Shown here in pieces: positions 54,268 to 63,961 of a DNA stretch of 64,000 nucleotides. Source of the stretch: Pelagibacterium lacus (lineage in GTDB: Bacteria > Pseudomonadota > Alphaproteobacteria > Rhizobiales > Devosiaceae); assembly GCF_003345525.1 (NCBI RefSeq), contig NZ_QQNH01000002.1, positions 1 to 64,000 on the forward strand, in the 5' to 3' direction. Each line of letters starts with the position of its first letter. Position 1 is the first letter of the stretch. Below the pieces are notes generated by a model, which did not search any database, was not told the DNA's origin, and saw nothing but the letters and a program-made list of their open reading frames with translations. Both the position numbers and the translations under genes were made by a program.

Positions 54268-55079
54268 ACGCTGCCGCTCCCATCGCTTCGGAGCTGCTGG
54301 CGGGCCATGTCGCTCTGGTGACGGGCGCCGCCGGCGGCATCGGCAAGGCGATCGCCGGCGAGTTCGCCGGCGCGGGCTGCGATCTGGTGCTCGCCGATCT
54401 CGCCGCGCCTGACGCGCTTGCCGCCGCCATGGCGGGCGAGCACGGGGTGCGGGCCATCGGCGTCGCCATGGACGTGGCCGACGAGGCCAGCGTCGCGGCG
54501 GCGCGGGACGCCGCCCGCGCCCGTCTCGGCATTGTCGACATCGTCGTCAACAATGCCGGCATCATGCAGCGCGAGAGCAGCGATCACCACACCTTGCCGG
54601 CCGACGACCTGGCGCGGATGCTCAAGGTGCATGTCTCGGGTGCCGCCATCGTCGCGGCGGCCTTCATCGCCGGCATGCGCGAGAAGGGGTTCGGCCGCGT
54701 CATCAATCTCGGCTCGGTCATCGGCCATGTGGGCCTGCCTCGGCGCACCGCCTATTCCACCGCCAAGGCGGCCATCGGCGGGCTGACGCGCGGGCTGGCG
54801 CTGGAGAACGCCCGGCACGGCATCACCGTCAACGCCGTCTCGCCCGGCTATGTGCTCACCGACGTGCTGCGGGCCAAGATGGAGGCGGGCACTCTGGCCT
54901 ATGCCCCCTTCGCCGAGCGCGCTGCTGTGGGGCGCTGGGCCGAGCCGGGGGAAATCGCCCGCGTCATCCGCTTCCTCGCCGAACCGGGTTCTGGCTTCAT
55001 CACCGGCGTCGACTGGCTGGTCGATGGCGGCTACTCCATCAACGGCGACCCCGAAAATTCCCTCGGTCCGCTGGTCTAG
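54264..55079 (+). CDS. SDR family oxidoreductase
   Basis: A 271-residue short-chain dehydrogenase/reductase. TGAAGGIG near 20-27 binds NAD(P), NNAG near 95, the catalytic Ser in LGSVIGHVG and the YxxxK pair in AYSTAKAAIGGL are present, and PGYVLTDVL and DGGYSIN complete the classical SDR pattern. It starts at GTG 54264, overlapping the previous stop (GTGA), so it is the final gene of the tctCBA-gntR operon. Substrate unknown; a hydroxy or keto acid from the same pathway is likely. Confidence 0.9.
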   Translation: MNAAAPIASELLAGHVALVTGAAGGIGKAIAGEFAGAGCDLVLADLAAPDALAAAMAGEHGVRAIGVAMDVADEASVAAARDAARARLGIVDIVVNNAGIMQRESSDHHTLPADDLARMLKVHVSGAAIVAAAFIAGMREKGFGRVINLGSVIGHVGLPRRTAYSTAKAAIGGLTRGLALENARHGITVNAVSPGYVLTDVLRAKMEAGTLAYAPFAERAAVGRWAEPGEIARVIRFLAEPGSGFITGVDWLVDGGYSINGDPENSLGPLV

Positions 55080-55203
55080 GGCGAACATGGCAGCGCATAA
55101 CGGGCGATGAACAGCGCGCAAGACGCCGCACAACGCGGTAAATCGCAACAATTCTACCGCCTCGATCATTGACCTGTCACAGCTTCACGGCACATTAGTG
55201 GGC

Positions 55204-55929
55204 ATGATCAGCGTAGCATCGTACAATATTCGCAAGAGCGTCGGCACGGATTGGAAGCGCGATCCCTTGCGCATCATCGACATCCTCAAGGAGGTCGATG
55301 CCGACATCATAGCACTCCAGGAGGTGGATCGGCGCTTCGGCAGCCGCACCGCCTCCCTCTCCCCCGAACTGATCTCCGAGCACTCGGAATATGAAGCCAT
55401 CAGCTTCGGCATGCGCGAGCGCAGCCTGGGCTGGCACGGCAATACCATCCTGCATCGCAAGGGAGTGCGGGTCATCAACACCATGACGCTCACCTTGCCG
55501 GCGCTCGAACCGCGCGGCGCAGTGCTGGCCGATTTCGACACAGGCAGCGAAAGGATCAGGATCATCGGCCTGCATCTGGGTCTGGTCGACCTGTGGCGCC
55601 GTCGTCAGGCGCAATCGGTGCTGCATCAGCTCGACGTGCTCGACGAGGCCCTGCCCACGGTGATCATGGGCGATCTCAACCAATGGACGACGGAAGGCGG
55701 CTGCCTGGCGCATTTTTCCGAGAACCATCAGGTGATTGCGCCGGGCCCGAGCTTTCATTCCTCGCGGCCGGTCCTGAGCTTCGACCGGATCATCACCACC
55801 ACCGACATCACCGTCCGGGAATCGGGGGTGCATCGGTCCGAACTGGCCCGCAAGGGCTCGGACCACCTGCCGGTCTGGGCACGGCTCGAAATCGGCGTCA
55901 ATGCCGCCAGCATGGCGAAGACTGCCTGA
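55204..55929 (+). CDS. Endonuclease/exonuclease/phosphatase (EEP) family hydrolase
   Basis: A 241-residue protein of the DNase I/sphingomyelinase-like EEP superfamily. The metal and catalytic residues are visible: ASYNIRKSVG (Asn), IIALQEVDRRFG (Glu), IIGLHLGL (His), TVIMGDLNQW (Asp-Asn) and GSDHLPVWARL (Asp-His). No signal peptide is seen, so it probably acts in the cytoplasm. The substrate (DNA, phospholipid or phosphoester) cannot be told. ATG 55204 is preferred to GTG 55198. The 124-base gap upstream has TTGACC-N18-CATTAG (55169-55198), which would give a very short leader. Confidence 0.87.
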   Translation: MISVASYNIRKSVGTDWKRDPLRIIDILKEVDADIIALQEVDRRFGSRTASLSPELISEHSEYEAISFGMRERSLGWHGNTILHRKGVRVINTMTLTLPALEPRGAVLADFDTGSERIRIIGLHLGLVDLWRRRQAQSVLHQLDVLDEALPTVIMGDLNQWTTEGGCLAHFSENHQVIAPGPSFHSSRPVLSFDRIITTTDITVRESGVHRSELARKGSDHLPVWARLEIGVNAASMAKTA

Positions 55930-56001
55930 GCCCTTGCAACGCGCACGGATTTTGGCCATGTGTCGCCCGCATGCGCCGCAGCGCCCATTTCAAGGACTCC
56001 C

Positions 56002-57813
<1,812 letters not shown>

Positions 57814-58093
57814 GCGCGCTCACATTTCCGAGAGGCCACTATCCTTTCGCGGTTGTAAACCTTTGCATGGCACTCTGGCGATGCCGGCCAGGAGCCGGGG
57901 CATTGTGAGCTTTACGTGGGCTGCAAAAGGGTTGGCTTGGGGGCACGGGGGCGGGCCCGCGAGAGATCGGCGTGGTGCAATTGGGCAACATGATCGCCCG
58001 ACTGCCACAGGCCGGCGGAACCTTGTCGTCCTTGCCATAATTAGTCCCTTGCGCCTCACCGGTGCGTTTCTTACGGATACAAAGACGGACCCC

Positions 58094-58765
58094 ATGACAT
58101 CGCAACTCCGCCTCCTCGACCGCCGACATTTCCTTGCTGGCGCGGTCAGCCTCTCGGCTCTCGCTCTTGCTGGATGCTCCTCCACGGCCACCGCGCCCCA
58201 GCAACCGGCACAGCCCGTTTTCGACCCCTTCTACGTCAGCATGTATGGCGCCCGGCCCAATGAGAAGCACTTCGTGCCGGCCGTCGACCTGCGCTATGTC
58301 GATCCGGCCTTCTACCGCAGCGTCGTCCCCGACCCCACCGGGGAGCGGCCCGGCACGATCTATATCGATACAAGGGCCCACTACCTCTATCTGGTGCGCG
58401 AGAACCGGCAGGCGATCCGCTATGGCGTCGGGCTGGGGCGCGAAGGCTTCGGCTGGTCGGGCCGTGGCAACATCCAGTTCAAGCGCGAATGGCCGACCTG
58501 GACGCCGCCGGCCGCGATGATCACGCGCGAACCCGAGCTGGAGCAATGGCGCAATGGCCAGCCGGGAGGGATCGACAATCCGCTCGGCGCGCGGGCGCTC
58601 TATATTTTCCAGAACGGACGCGACACGCTGTATCGTATCCATGGCACGCCCGAGCCGTGGACCATCGGCAAGAATGTTTCCTCGGGCTGTGTGCGGCTGA
58701 TCAATCAGGACATCATCGATCTCTATGATCGTGTGGCGACCGGTTCGACGCTGATTGTCGCCTGA
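58094..58765 (+). CDS. L,D-transpeptidase (YkuD domain) lipoprotein
   Basis: A 223-residue exported cell-wall enzyme that forms or edits 3-3 peptidoglycan cross-links. The N-terminus has a twin arginine (RR at 10-11), a hydrophobic stretch and the lipobox LALAGC (Cys28), so it is probably a lipoprotein, perhaps Tat-exported. The YkuD catalytic segment RIHGTPEPWTIGKNVSSGCV followed by RL contains the His and the nucleophilic Cys. IYIDTRAHYLYLVRE is the domain's first strand. No other cell-wall genes adjoin it. ATG 58094 is chosen because the long open frame upstream lies inside the ABC-F gene. Confidence 0.92.
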   Translation: MTSQLRLLDRRHFLAGAVSLSALALAGCSSTATAPQQPAQPVFDPFYVSMYGARPNEKHFVPAVDLRYVDPAFYRSVVPDPTGERPGTIYIDTRAHYLYLVRENRQAIRYGVGLGREGFGWSGRGNIQFKREWPTWTPPAAMITREPELEQWRNGQPGGIDNPLGARALYIFQNGRDTLYRIHGTPEPWTIGKNVSSGCVRLINQDIIDLYDRVATGSTLIVA

Positions 58766-58786
58766 CTGCGGCGGTCGATTGTGCTT

Positions 58787-58817
58787 AAAGGCCCGTCCGG
58801 ACAACCGGGCGGGCTTT
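58787..58817 (+). terminator. Terminator-like hairpin after the L,D-transpeptidase gene
   Basis: GCCCGTCCGG (58791-58800) pairs with CCGGGCGGGC (58805-58814) with one T-G wobble, a 4-nt loop and flanking AAA/TTT. TTTGCTG follows. It lies between the transpeptidase stop and the next start codon. Confidence 0.65.
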
Positions 58818-58836
58818 GCTGTTGGGGATGAGGCCG

Positions 58837-60015
58837 ATGAAGGTCGTCGATGTACTGGTGCTGGGGGCAGGGGCGGCCGGGATGATGTGCGCTGCCATCG
58901 CGGGGCAGCGCGGACGCTCGGTGCTGGTCCTCGACCATGCCGACGCGCCGGGAAAGAAGATCCGGATATCTGGGGGCGGCCGGTGCAACTTCACCAATCT
59001 CAACACCGCCCCCGGCGCATTTCTTTCGGGCAATCCCAAATTCGCCATTTCCGCCCTGCGCCGCTATCCGCCCTCCCGCTTCATCGCGTTGGTCGAGCGC
59101 TACGGGATTGCCTATCATGAGAAAACTCTTGGCCAGTTGTTCTGCGATGGTTCGGCGCAACAGATCATCGACATGCTGCTCGCGGAGATGAAGGCAGCGG
59201 GTGCCGAACTGCGCCTTGGGGTATCCGTCGACGCGGTGGACCGCATCGAAACAGGATTTGCAGTGCGGATCGGTGGCGAGCGGATCGAGGCCCGGTCCCT
59301 CGTGGTCGCCACGGGCGGCAAATCCATTCCGAAGATGGGGGCGACTGGGCTCGCCTATGCCTTGGCGGCGCAATTCGATGTGCCGGTGACCGAAACACGC
59401 CCCGCCCTGGTCCCGCTGACCTTCGAAACCGGGATGCTGGAGACCATCCGTCCGCTGGCCGGCATCGGCGTCGACAGTGAGATCGCCTGCGGGAAGGTGA
59501 AATTCCGCGAGGCGCTGCTGTTCACCCATCGCGGGTTGAGCGGGCCGGCCGTATTGCAGATTTCATCCTACTGGCGGGAAGGCGAGGCACTGTCGATCAA
59601 CATGGCGCCCGATACCGATGTTCCGGCATGGCTCGCCGAAATGCGGGTACGCCATGGCGGCCAGAGCGTCGTCGCCGCGTTGAGCGGATTGCTGCCGCGC
59701 CGGCTGGCGGAAACCATCGGGCAGATGGCGAAGGTCTCGGGCCGGCTGGCCGATCTCAACAAGGGGGATCAGCAGCGTCTTATCGACCATATTGTGCGAT
59801 GGCGTGTCAAACCGGTCGGCTCGGAAGGATATCGAACCGCCGAGGTGACCCTGGGCGGCATCGATACGGCGGCCCTCGATTCCAGCGACATGCAGGTCAA
59901 GGCATGCCCGGGCCTCTATTTCATCGGCGAGGCGGTCGACGTCACGGGTTGGCTCGGCGGCTACAATTTCCAGTGGGCCTGGGCTTCAGCCTGGGCTGCC
60001 GGGCAGGTCGCCTGA
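58837..60015 (+). CDS. HI0933/YhiN-family NAD(P)/FAD-dependent oxidoreductase
   Basis: A 392-residue flavoprotein of the HI0933 family, whose reaction is unknown. The FAD-binding start MKVVDVLVLGAGAAGMMCAA, the family-specific KIRISGGGRCNFTN near 43-56, VATGGKSIPKMGATG, LLFTHRGLSGPAVLQIS, and the C-terminal LYFIGEAVDVTGWLGGYNFQ followed by WAWASAWAAG are all present. Length fits. ATG 58837 starts at family homology; ATG 58828 is possible. A small minus-strand gene overlaps its last 30 bases. Confidence 0.92.
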   Translation: MKVVDVLVLGAGAAGMMCAAIAGQRGRSVLVLDHADAPGKKIRISGGGRCNFTNLNTAPGAFLSGNPKFAISALRRYPPSRFIALVERYGIAYHEKTLGQLFCDGSAQQIIDMLLAEMKAAGAELRLGVSVDAVDRIETGFAVRIGGERIEARSLVVATGGKSIPKMGATGLAYALAAQFDVPVTETRPALVPLTFETGMLETIRPLAGIGVDSEIACGKVKFREALLFTHRGLSGPAVLQISSYWREGEALSINMAPDTDVPAWLAEMRVRHGGQSVVAALSGLLPRRLAETIGQMAKVSGRLADLNKGDQQRLIDHIVRWRVKPVGSEGYRTAEVTLGGIDTAALDSSDMQVKACPGLYFIGEAVDVTGWLGGYNFQWAWASAWAAGQVA

Positions 60016-60240
60016 AGCCATTTCGGCTGCCAATTCGCTGGCATGCACCGCAGTGGAATGGGCGAGGCGCAGATGGCTTTGCCGATAGTCCAGCCGACCT
60101 GCCGCGAAATAAAAGCTCGTCCCGACCACGAGGACGATGGCGATCCATCCGATCAGAAATCCACGGCGATTATAGCCCCGGATCGGCGCCGGGGATGAAC
60201 ATGCGATAGGGCGGCGCGTAAAGGCCATTGTCGGGTCCAT
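59986..60240 (-). CDS. Small single-pass membrane protein, putative EcfG-regulated
   Basis: An 84-residue protein of no recognised family. A basic N-terminus is followed by one membrane helix (GFLIGWIAIVLVVGTSFYFA, about 27-46) and a polar tail (LDYRQSHLRLAHSTAVHASE). It overlaps the 3' end of the convergent flavoprotein gene by 30 bases. Support for reality: a GGAAC-N17-CGTT stress promoter on this strand (60360-60385) about 120 bases upstream. The start may be ATG 60240 or 60228; neither has a strong ribosome site. Confidence 0.5.
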   Translation of the reverse strand: MDPTMAFTRRPIACSSPAPIRGYNRRGFLIGWIAIVLVVGTSFYFAAGRLDYRQSHLRLAHSTAVHASELAAEMASGDLPGSPG

Positions 60241-60359
60241 GACAGTTTCGACCGGGCCGCATCCTCTATGCGCAATGTGCGGTCACTGTGACGTAAACCT
60301 GTGTCAAAGAAGGCATTTTCGCCATTTTCTTTTCGCGGCGGAGCCGCCGGATTCTAGAA

Positions 60360-60385
60360 AACGGGTCTACTGCCGAAGCGGTTCC
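60360..60385 (-). promoter_or_regulatory. EcfG-type promoter, minus strand
   Basis: The minus strand reads GGAAC (60385-60381), 17-bp spacer, CGTT (60363-60360), matching the GGAAC-N16/17-CGTT consensus of the general-stress sigma factor. It drives towards the small membrane-protein gene at 59986-60240 and is divergent from the promoter at 60423. Confidence 0.6.
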
Positions 60386-60422
60386 CCGCTGCCGCAACGG
60401 CTCAGAAATCCCTCCGAATTGG

Positions 60423-60447
60423 GGAACCAAGCCCTTCACGCGACGTT
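60423..60447 (+). promoter_or_regulatory. EcfG-type promoter of the PRC-barrel gene
   Basis: GGAAC (60423-60427), 16-bp spacer, CGTT (60444-60447), a perfect match to the alphaproteobacterial general-stress promoter. It lies 94 bases before the ATG at 60542. The cognate sigma factor is encoded at 63174-63725. The surrounding gap (60241-60541) also has a CGGCGG-AG-CCGCCG hairpin (60336-60349). Confidence 0.75.
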
Positions 60448-60541
60448 GATTGCCATGATGGCCGGATCGCCGACCGGAGGGAATTTTGGCTTCGGGGCAC
60501 CTGCCTGACAACTTGAAACAAGCGATTTCAGGAGAAACCTT

Positions 60542-61765
60542 ATGTATCGCAAGCTTCTTGCCACTACCGCTCTGTCGCTCATCGTGGCCGGCGGTGCTTA
60601 TGCTCAGGAAATGGCGCCGGGCGACCCTGCCATGGCGCCTGTCGATCCCGCCATGGAGGCTCCGGCCGAGGTGCCCCAGGAGCCCCTCGTGAGAGCCGAA
60701 GACGCTGGCATTAACGCCGATGGCTGGCTCGCGACCGAAATCATTGGAGAAACGATTTATAATTCCACCGGTGACGATGCCGAAGCCATTGGCGACGTCA
60801 ACGATTTCGTGCTCGACCAGAACGGTGAAATCGGGGCCGTTGTCGTGGGTGTCGGCGGTTTCCTGGGCATCGGCCAGAAGAGTGTCGCCATCAATTGGGA
60901 TGAGCTCGAACTGGCCCAGGACATGGACGGCAACAATCGGCTCGTTGCGAATATGACCCGCGAGCAGCTTGAAAACGCTGCGGAATTCAATCGCGAGGAA
61001 TGGCTTGCCAGCGAAGCGCGCGCTGCCGCCGAAATGGACGCCATGGCGCCTGCGGGCGACCCGATGGCACCGGTTCCGGCCCCGGCTCCCGCTCCGGCCC
61101 CCGATGTCGAGGCTCCTGCTGACGACATGATGGCTCCCGATGCTCCGGCTGACGATCCCGCTGCGGCAGATATGGCCCCGACTGATGATGTGGCCCCGGC
61201 CGATGATATGGACGCTCCCGCGGAGGATGTTGCTCCCGCCGATCCCATGGCGCCGGCCGATGATGCTGGTGCTGCGGAGGTTGACACGCCGGCTGATGCC
61301 GCCGTCGATGTGGAAGCTCCGGCCGACGATGCTGCCGCTTCCCCCGATATGGATGCCCCGGCCGACGATCCGGCTGCGGTTGACGCGGCGCCGGCTGCGG
61401 ATGGCGTGGTTGCCGTTCCCGCTTGGGACACCTTGGAAAGCGTCGCCACGACCGATATTTCTGCCGACGAGCTCGAAGGCACCACGGTCTACGGTGCGGG
61501 CGATGAAGATATCGGCTCGATCGGCGATATCATCCTTTCGGAAGATGGTGCCGTTCAGGCCGTGATTATCGATTTCGGCGGCTTCCTCGGCATCGGCACC
61601 AAGCCCGTGGCGGTGGATTTCGAGAACCTGACCTTCGTTCGCAACGAGAATGGCGATCTGGTGCTTCGGACCTCGCTGACGGCGGAACAGCTCGAAGCTG
61701 CTCCCGAATATGACGAGAACGCCTATCTTACCGCCCCGGCCGACAACTCGCTTATCGTCGAGTAA
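60542..61765 (+). CDS. Exported protein with two PRC-barrel domains and an acidic Ala/Pro/Asp linker
   Basis: A 407-residue protein. Signal peptide residues 1-22 (MYRKLLATTALSLIVAGGAY). Two PRC-barrel-like domains, about 57-150 and 303-395, share the block GGFLGIGxKxVA and end in EQLE. They are joined by a low-complexity linker (about 165-295) of PADD/APAD/MAP units, rich in Ala, Pro, Asp and Met. Related PRC-barrel proteins in Rhizobiales are stress-induced periplasmic proteins of unclear role. AGGAGAAACCTT is the ribosome site. A perfect EcfG promoter lies upstream, and a terminator follows. Confidence 0.88.
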   Translation: MYRKLLATTALSLIVAGGAYAQEMAPGDPAMAPVDPAMEAPAEVPQEPLVRAEDAGINADGWLATEIIGETIYNSTGDDAEAIGDVNDFVLDQNGEIGAVVVGVGGFLGIGQKSVAINWDELELAQDMDGNNRLVANMTREQLENAAEFNREEWLASEARAAAEMDAMAPAGDPMAPVPAPAPAPAPDVEAPADDMMAPDAPADDPAAADMAPTDDVAPADDMDAPAEDVAPADPMAPADDAGAAEVDTPADAAVDVEAPADDAAASPDMDAPADDPAAVDAAPAADGVVAVPAWDTLESVATTDISADELEGTTVYGAGDEDIGSIGDIILSEDGAVQAVIIDFGGFLGIGTKPVAVDFENLTFVRNENGDLVLRTSLTAEQLEAAPEYDENAYLTAPADNSLIVE

Positions 61766-61795
61766 ACGAGTAAACAAGGCCAAATCGATCTCTCC

Positions 61796-61825
61796 AAGGG
61801 CCGCGCTTTGCGCGGCCCTTTCTTC
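61796..61825 (+). terminator. Rho-independent terminator of the PRC-barrel gene
   Basis: AAGGGCCGCGC (61796-61806) pairs perfectly with GCGCGGCCCTT (61810-61820), an 11-bp stem with a 3-nt loop, then TCTTC. It starts 30 bases past the stop codon. Confidence 0.8.
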
Positions 61826-61901
61826 ATGGCTCTCGCCAACGCCCCTTGTCGGCCCATGCCGGCTATGGTTCCCTTTACGGAGGGCGTTCGGAGAATCGCA
61901 C

Positions 61902-62234
61902 ATGCAGGACAATGAGAGCGAACCATTGGTCGAGATGCTGTTCCGCAACGGAACGCTCACCGTCGTCGCGGTGGTCTTGTCCTTCTCTCTCTCCTTCGTC
62001 ACCCAATGGGCGCATAATCCGATCCCTTGGGCGTTTTCCGATCGCCCGACGCTTCTCCTGTTGTCGGTGGGAATCGTCTGCCAGGGCATTTCCCTTGCGC
62101 TGCTTCTGCGTCACGACTCCGTCAAGCGGCGCATCTACGACCGCGCATCCTGGTGGTTCATCGCCGGCATCGCATCGACCGGCGCCGGGGTCATATCCGC
62201 GATCGTGGTCGATTTCATTCAACTGGTCTCGTGA
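61902..62234 (+). CDS. Small membrane protein of unknown function
   Basis: A 110-residue protein with about three membrane helices: NGTLTVVAVVLSFSLSFVTQ, PTLLLLSVGIVCQGISLALL and WWFIAGIASTGAGVISAIVV. A short acidic N-terminus (MQDNESEPLVEML) leads. I recognise no family. ATG 61902 has GGAG about nine bases upstream. It stands alone between the PRC-barrel gene's terminator and a convergent stress-type operon, with which it shares a bidirectional hairpin. Confidence 0.75.
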   Translation: MQDNESEPLVEMLFRNGTLTVVAVVLSFSLSFVTQWAHNPIPWAFSDRPTLLLLSVGIVCQGISLALLLRHDSVKRRIYDRASWWFIAGIASTGAGVISAIVVDFIQLVS

Positions 62235-62252
62235 CTGCCGTACGGCAGGCGC

Positions 62253-62287
62253 AAAGAAAAAGGGCCGACCCTGAGGGCCGGCCCTTT
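62253..62287 (-). terminator. Bidirectional terminator between convergent genes
   Basis: AAAGGGCCG (62259-62267) pairs with CGGCCCTTT (62279-62287), with CCC/GGG pairing inside the loop. On the minus strand it continues into TTTTTCTTTGC, a good U-run ending the DUF883/YqjE-like operon. It can also serve the plus-strand gene ending at 62234. Confidence 0.78.
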
Positions 62288-62317
62288 GAGAGGCTATTTT
62301 CGCATCGCCTGTGACGG

Positions 62318-62752
62318 CTAATCCTCGTCCTCGTCATTCCCGCCCCGTGAAAGATACCAGCCGGCAGCGATGACGGCGACGGCTGGCCAGAAGAAGGGGC
62401 CGCGAGCGCGGGAAGCAAGTCGCAGGCCCGTAGTGGCCAGCGACAGGGTGGATGCGAGGACAGCGCTGTCGGCTGCCGTCCGCCGGCGCTCACGCTTGCG
62501 CCGGTTGGCCTGGGAGACCACGATGGCCAGGACGATGCCCGCCACGGCGATGAAGCCGATGCCGAGCAGGATGGCGGCAGCGAGCCCATCGGTGACCGAG
62601 GCCAACCAGATATAGAGCGCGGCGATGAGAAATCCCGCCCCGATAAGGCCCATGACGGCGACGACCAGATAGACCAGCGCCGATTGGCCTGCCGAACGTA
62701 TCGAGGCGTTCACGCGGTTGGTGAGCGCCGAGAAAGGGGCGATCAGCGACAT
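62318..62752 (-). CDS. Phage-holin-like/YqjE-type membrane protein
   Basis: A 144-residue inner-membrane protein. Two hydrophobic hairpin helices (ALVYLVVAVMGLIGAGFLIA and AAAILLGIGFIAVAGIVLAI) are followed by a basic stretch (QANRRKRERRR), a helical segment and a third hydrophobic stretch (GPFFWPAVAVIAAGWYL) with an acidic tail. This resembles the holin-X/DUF1469 (YqjE) group. It lies 11 bases after a DUF883 (YqjD/ElaB-like) gene, as in the yqjD-yqjE pair of enterobacteria. It is probably a stress-related membrane factor and not a phage gene. Confidence 0.72.
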   Translation of the reverse strand: MSLIAPFSALTNRVNASIRSAGQSALVYLVVAVMGLIGAGFLIAALYIWLASVTDGLAAAILLGIGFIAVAGIVLAIVVSQANRRKRERRRTAADSAVLASTLSLATTGLRLASRARGPFFWPAVAVIAAGWYLSRGGNDEDED

Positions 62753-62763
62753 GCCGACCGATC

Positions 62764-63087
62764 CTAAAAGATTTTGGACAGGACGTAGCCGATGCCTGCT
62801 GCGATCAGCACGGAAGCGATCGGCTTTTGCCGGATCATGTCCTTGAGTTCGGTCTCCGCGCTCTCGAAACTGTCCTGCATATGCTCCAGCGCTTCTTCCC
62901 CCTGCTGTTGTGCCTTGCGGCCGAGCTTGCGAGCTTCGGTCTTGGCTTCATTGGCCCCCTGCTTCACCATGTCGCCCAAGGTGGCGGTGATGGAGGCGAT
63001 GTCCTCGCGCAGGGCAGCAATTTCTGCTTCCAGATCCTGGGCAGAGGCCTTGGGGTCGGTATTGGTGGGGGTCGCAGCGCGGGCCAT
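62764..63087 (-). CDS. DUF883 (YqjD/ElaB-like) membrane-anchored protein
   Basis: A 107-residue protein. A long amphipathic, charged coiled coil (about 15-85: DLEAEIAALREDIASITATL, then EARKLGRKAQQQGEEALEHM) ends in a single C-terminal membrane helix (ASVLIAAGIGYVLSKI), the tail-anchor form of DUF883. E. coli YqjD and ElaB of this group bind ribosomes in stationary phase; the role here is inferred by family. ATG 63087 follows AAGGAGCCCC. It leads a two-gene operon and lies downstream of ecfG on the same strand. Confidence 0.88.
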   Translation of the reverse strand: MARAATPTNTDPKASAQDLEAEIAALREDIASITATLGDMVKQGANEAKTEARKLGRKAQQQGEEALEHMQDSFESAETELKDMIRQKPIASVLIAAGIGYVLSKIF

Positions 63088-63173
63088 GAAGGGGCTCCTT
63101 TGGTCAGGTGTTGCAGTACTTCTGGGTCTAGACATCGGCTTCGGCACTAGCCGACGCCGATGGATTTCCTTGC

Positions 63174-63725
63174 TCAGGCGGCAGGGGAGGTAAGGTTCAT
63201 CACGCCCACCGCCACGGCGTCGGGGCCGTATTCCCCGTCTCCTTCAAGTCGGAGGATATTGGCCAGTTGCGTCCGTGCGCGGCTGACGCGGCTTTTGATC
63301 GTGCCGACGGCACAATCGCAGATCTCGGCGGCTTCCTCGTAAGAAAAGCCGGACGCACCAACCAGGATCAGGGCTTCCCGCTGGTCCTCCGGAAGCTGGT
63401 TCACGGCTTTCTTGAAATCTTCCATATCGAGCTTGCCGACCTGTTCGGGATGGCTCGACAGCCGCTCGGCCATGGCGCCTTCGGGGTCGGAGACCTCCCG
63501 CTTGCGCTTGCGCATCTGGCTGTAGAACTCGTTGCGCAGGATGGTGAAGAGCCAGCCCTTGAGATTGGTGCCGGGGGTAAAGGACGATCGTTTGTCCCAG
63601 GCGCGAACCAGCGTCTCCTGAACCAGGTCGTCGGCCTTGTCGGCGGCGCCGACCAGCGACATCGCAAAGGCGCGCAGGTTCGGGATGACCGCAAGCAATT
63701 CAGCGCGAAAATCGTAACCAGACAT
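63174..63725 (-). CDS. ecfG: EcfG-type RNA polymerase sigma factor (general stress response)
   Basis: A 183-residue ECF sigma factor of the EcfG (ECF15) group. Region 2 (about 10-77: LRAFAMSLVGAADKADDLVQ, then TNLKGWLFTILRNEFYSQMR) and region 4 (about 110-165: LPEDQREALILVGASGFSYE, CAVGTIKSRVSRARTQL) are intact. It directs polymerase to GGAAC-N16/17-CGTT promoters and is held inactive by NepR until phosphorylated PhyR removes NepR. I chose ATG 63725, which has GGGGGAAG upstream; ATG 63737 overlapping the nepR stop (TAATG) is possible. Directly downstream of nepR. Confidence 0.95.
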   Translation of the reverse strand: MSGYDFRAELLAVIPNLRAFAMSLVGAADKADDLVQETLVRAWDKRSSFTPGTNLKGWLFTILRNEFYSQMRKRKREVSDPEGAMAERLSSHPEQVGKLDMEDFKKAVNQLPEDQREALILVGASGFSYEEAAEICDCAVGTIKSRVSRARTQLANILRLEGDGEYGPDAVAVGVMNLTSPAA

Positions 63726-63736
63726 GTCTTCCCCCA

Positions 63737-63961
63737 TTATTTCGCGCCATTCTTCCTGTCATCCTCACCGAGCTTGCCCAGCAACTCAAGAAGACGATCG
63801 GGAACCGGCTCAGCGACGACGTCGTCGTAGAGCTCGCGCAGTTTCAGGCCGATAAAGGCCTGGGAATCCGTGCTCAGCGCCGGCTTGGGTGTGCTGTTTT
63901 CCACCTCGTCGTCCTGTTGTGCCATTCTATTGCTGCTAAGTTGCGTCACTTTGTGCCCCAT
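63737..63961 (-). CDS. nepR: NepR family anti-sigma factor
   Basis: A 74-residue protein with the NepR core FIGLKLRELYDDVVAEPVPD and RLLELLGKL at about 36-65, flanked by a disordered acidic N-terminus. NepR binds EcfG, and stress-phosphorylated PhyR sequesters NepR. Immediate linkage to ecfG is the classical arrangement. ATG 63961 has GGAAAG upstream. phyR and the sensor kinase should lie beyond the right edge. A CGTT (63988-63985) upstream of the start may be the -10 box of an EcfG-dependent promoter whose GGAAC would fall outside the window. Confidence 0.92.
   Translation of the reverse strand: MGHKVTQLSSNRMAQQDDEVENSTPKPALSTDSQAFIGLKLRELYDDVVAEPVPDRLLELLGKLGEDDRKNGAK

Noticed and set aside
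61060-61420. DNA-level tandem repeat or phase-variable locus in the PRC-barrel linker
   Set aside because: The codons vary between units, so the repetition is mainly at protein level and not a perfect nucleotide repeat prone to slippage.
62318-62752. Prophage holin at the right end
   Set aside because: Although holin-like, it is paired with a DUF883 gene near ecfG and has no phage neighbours.
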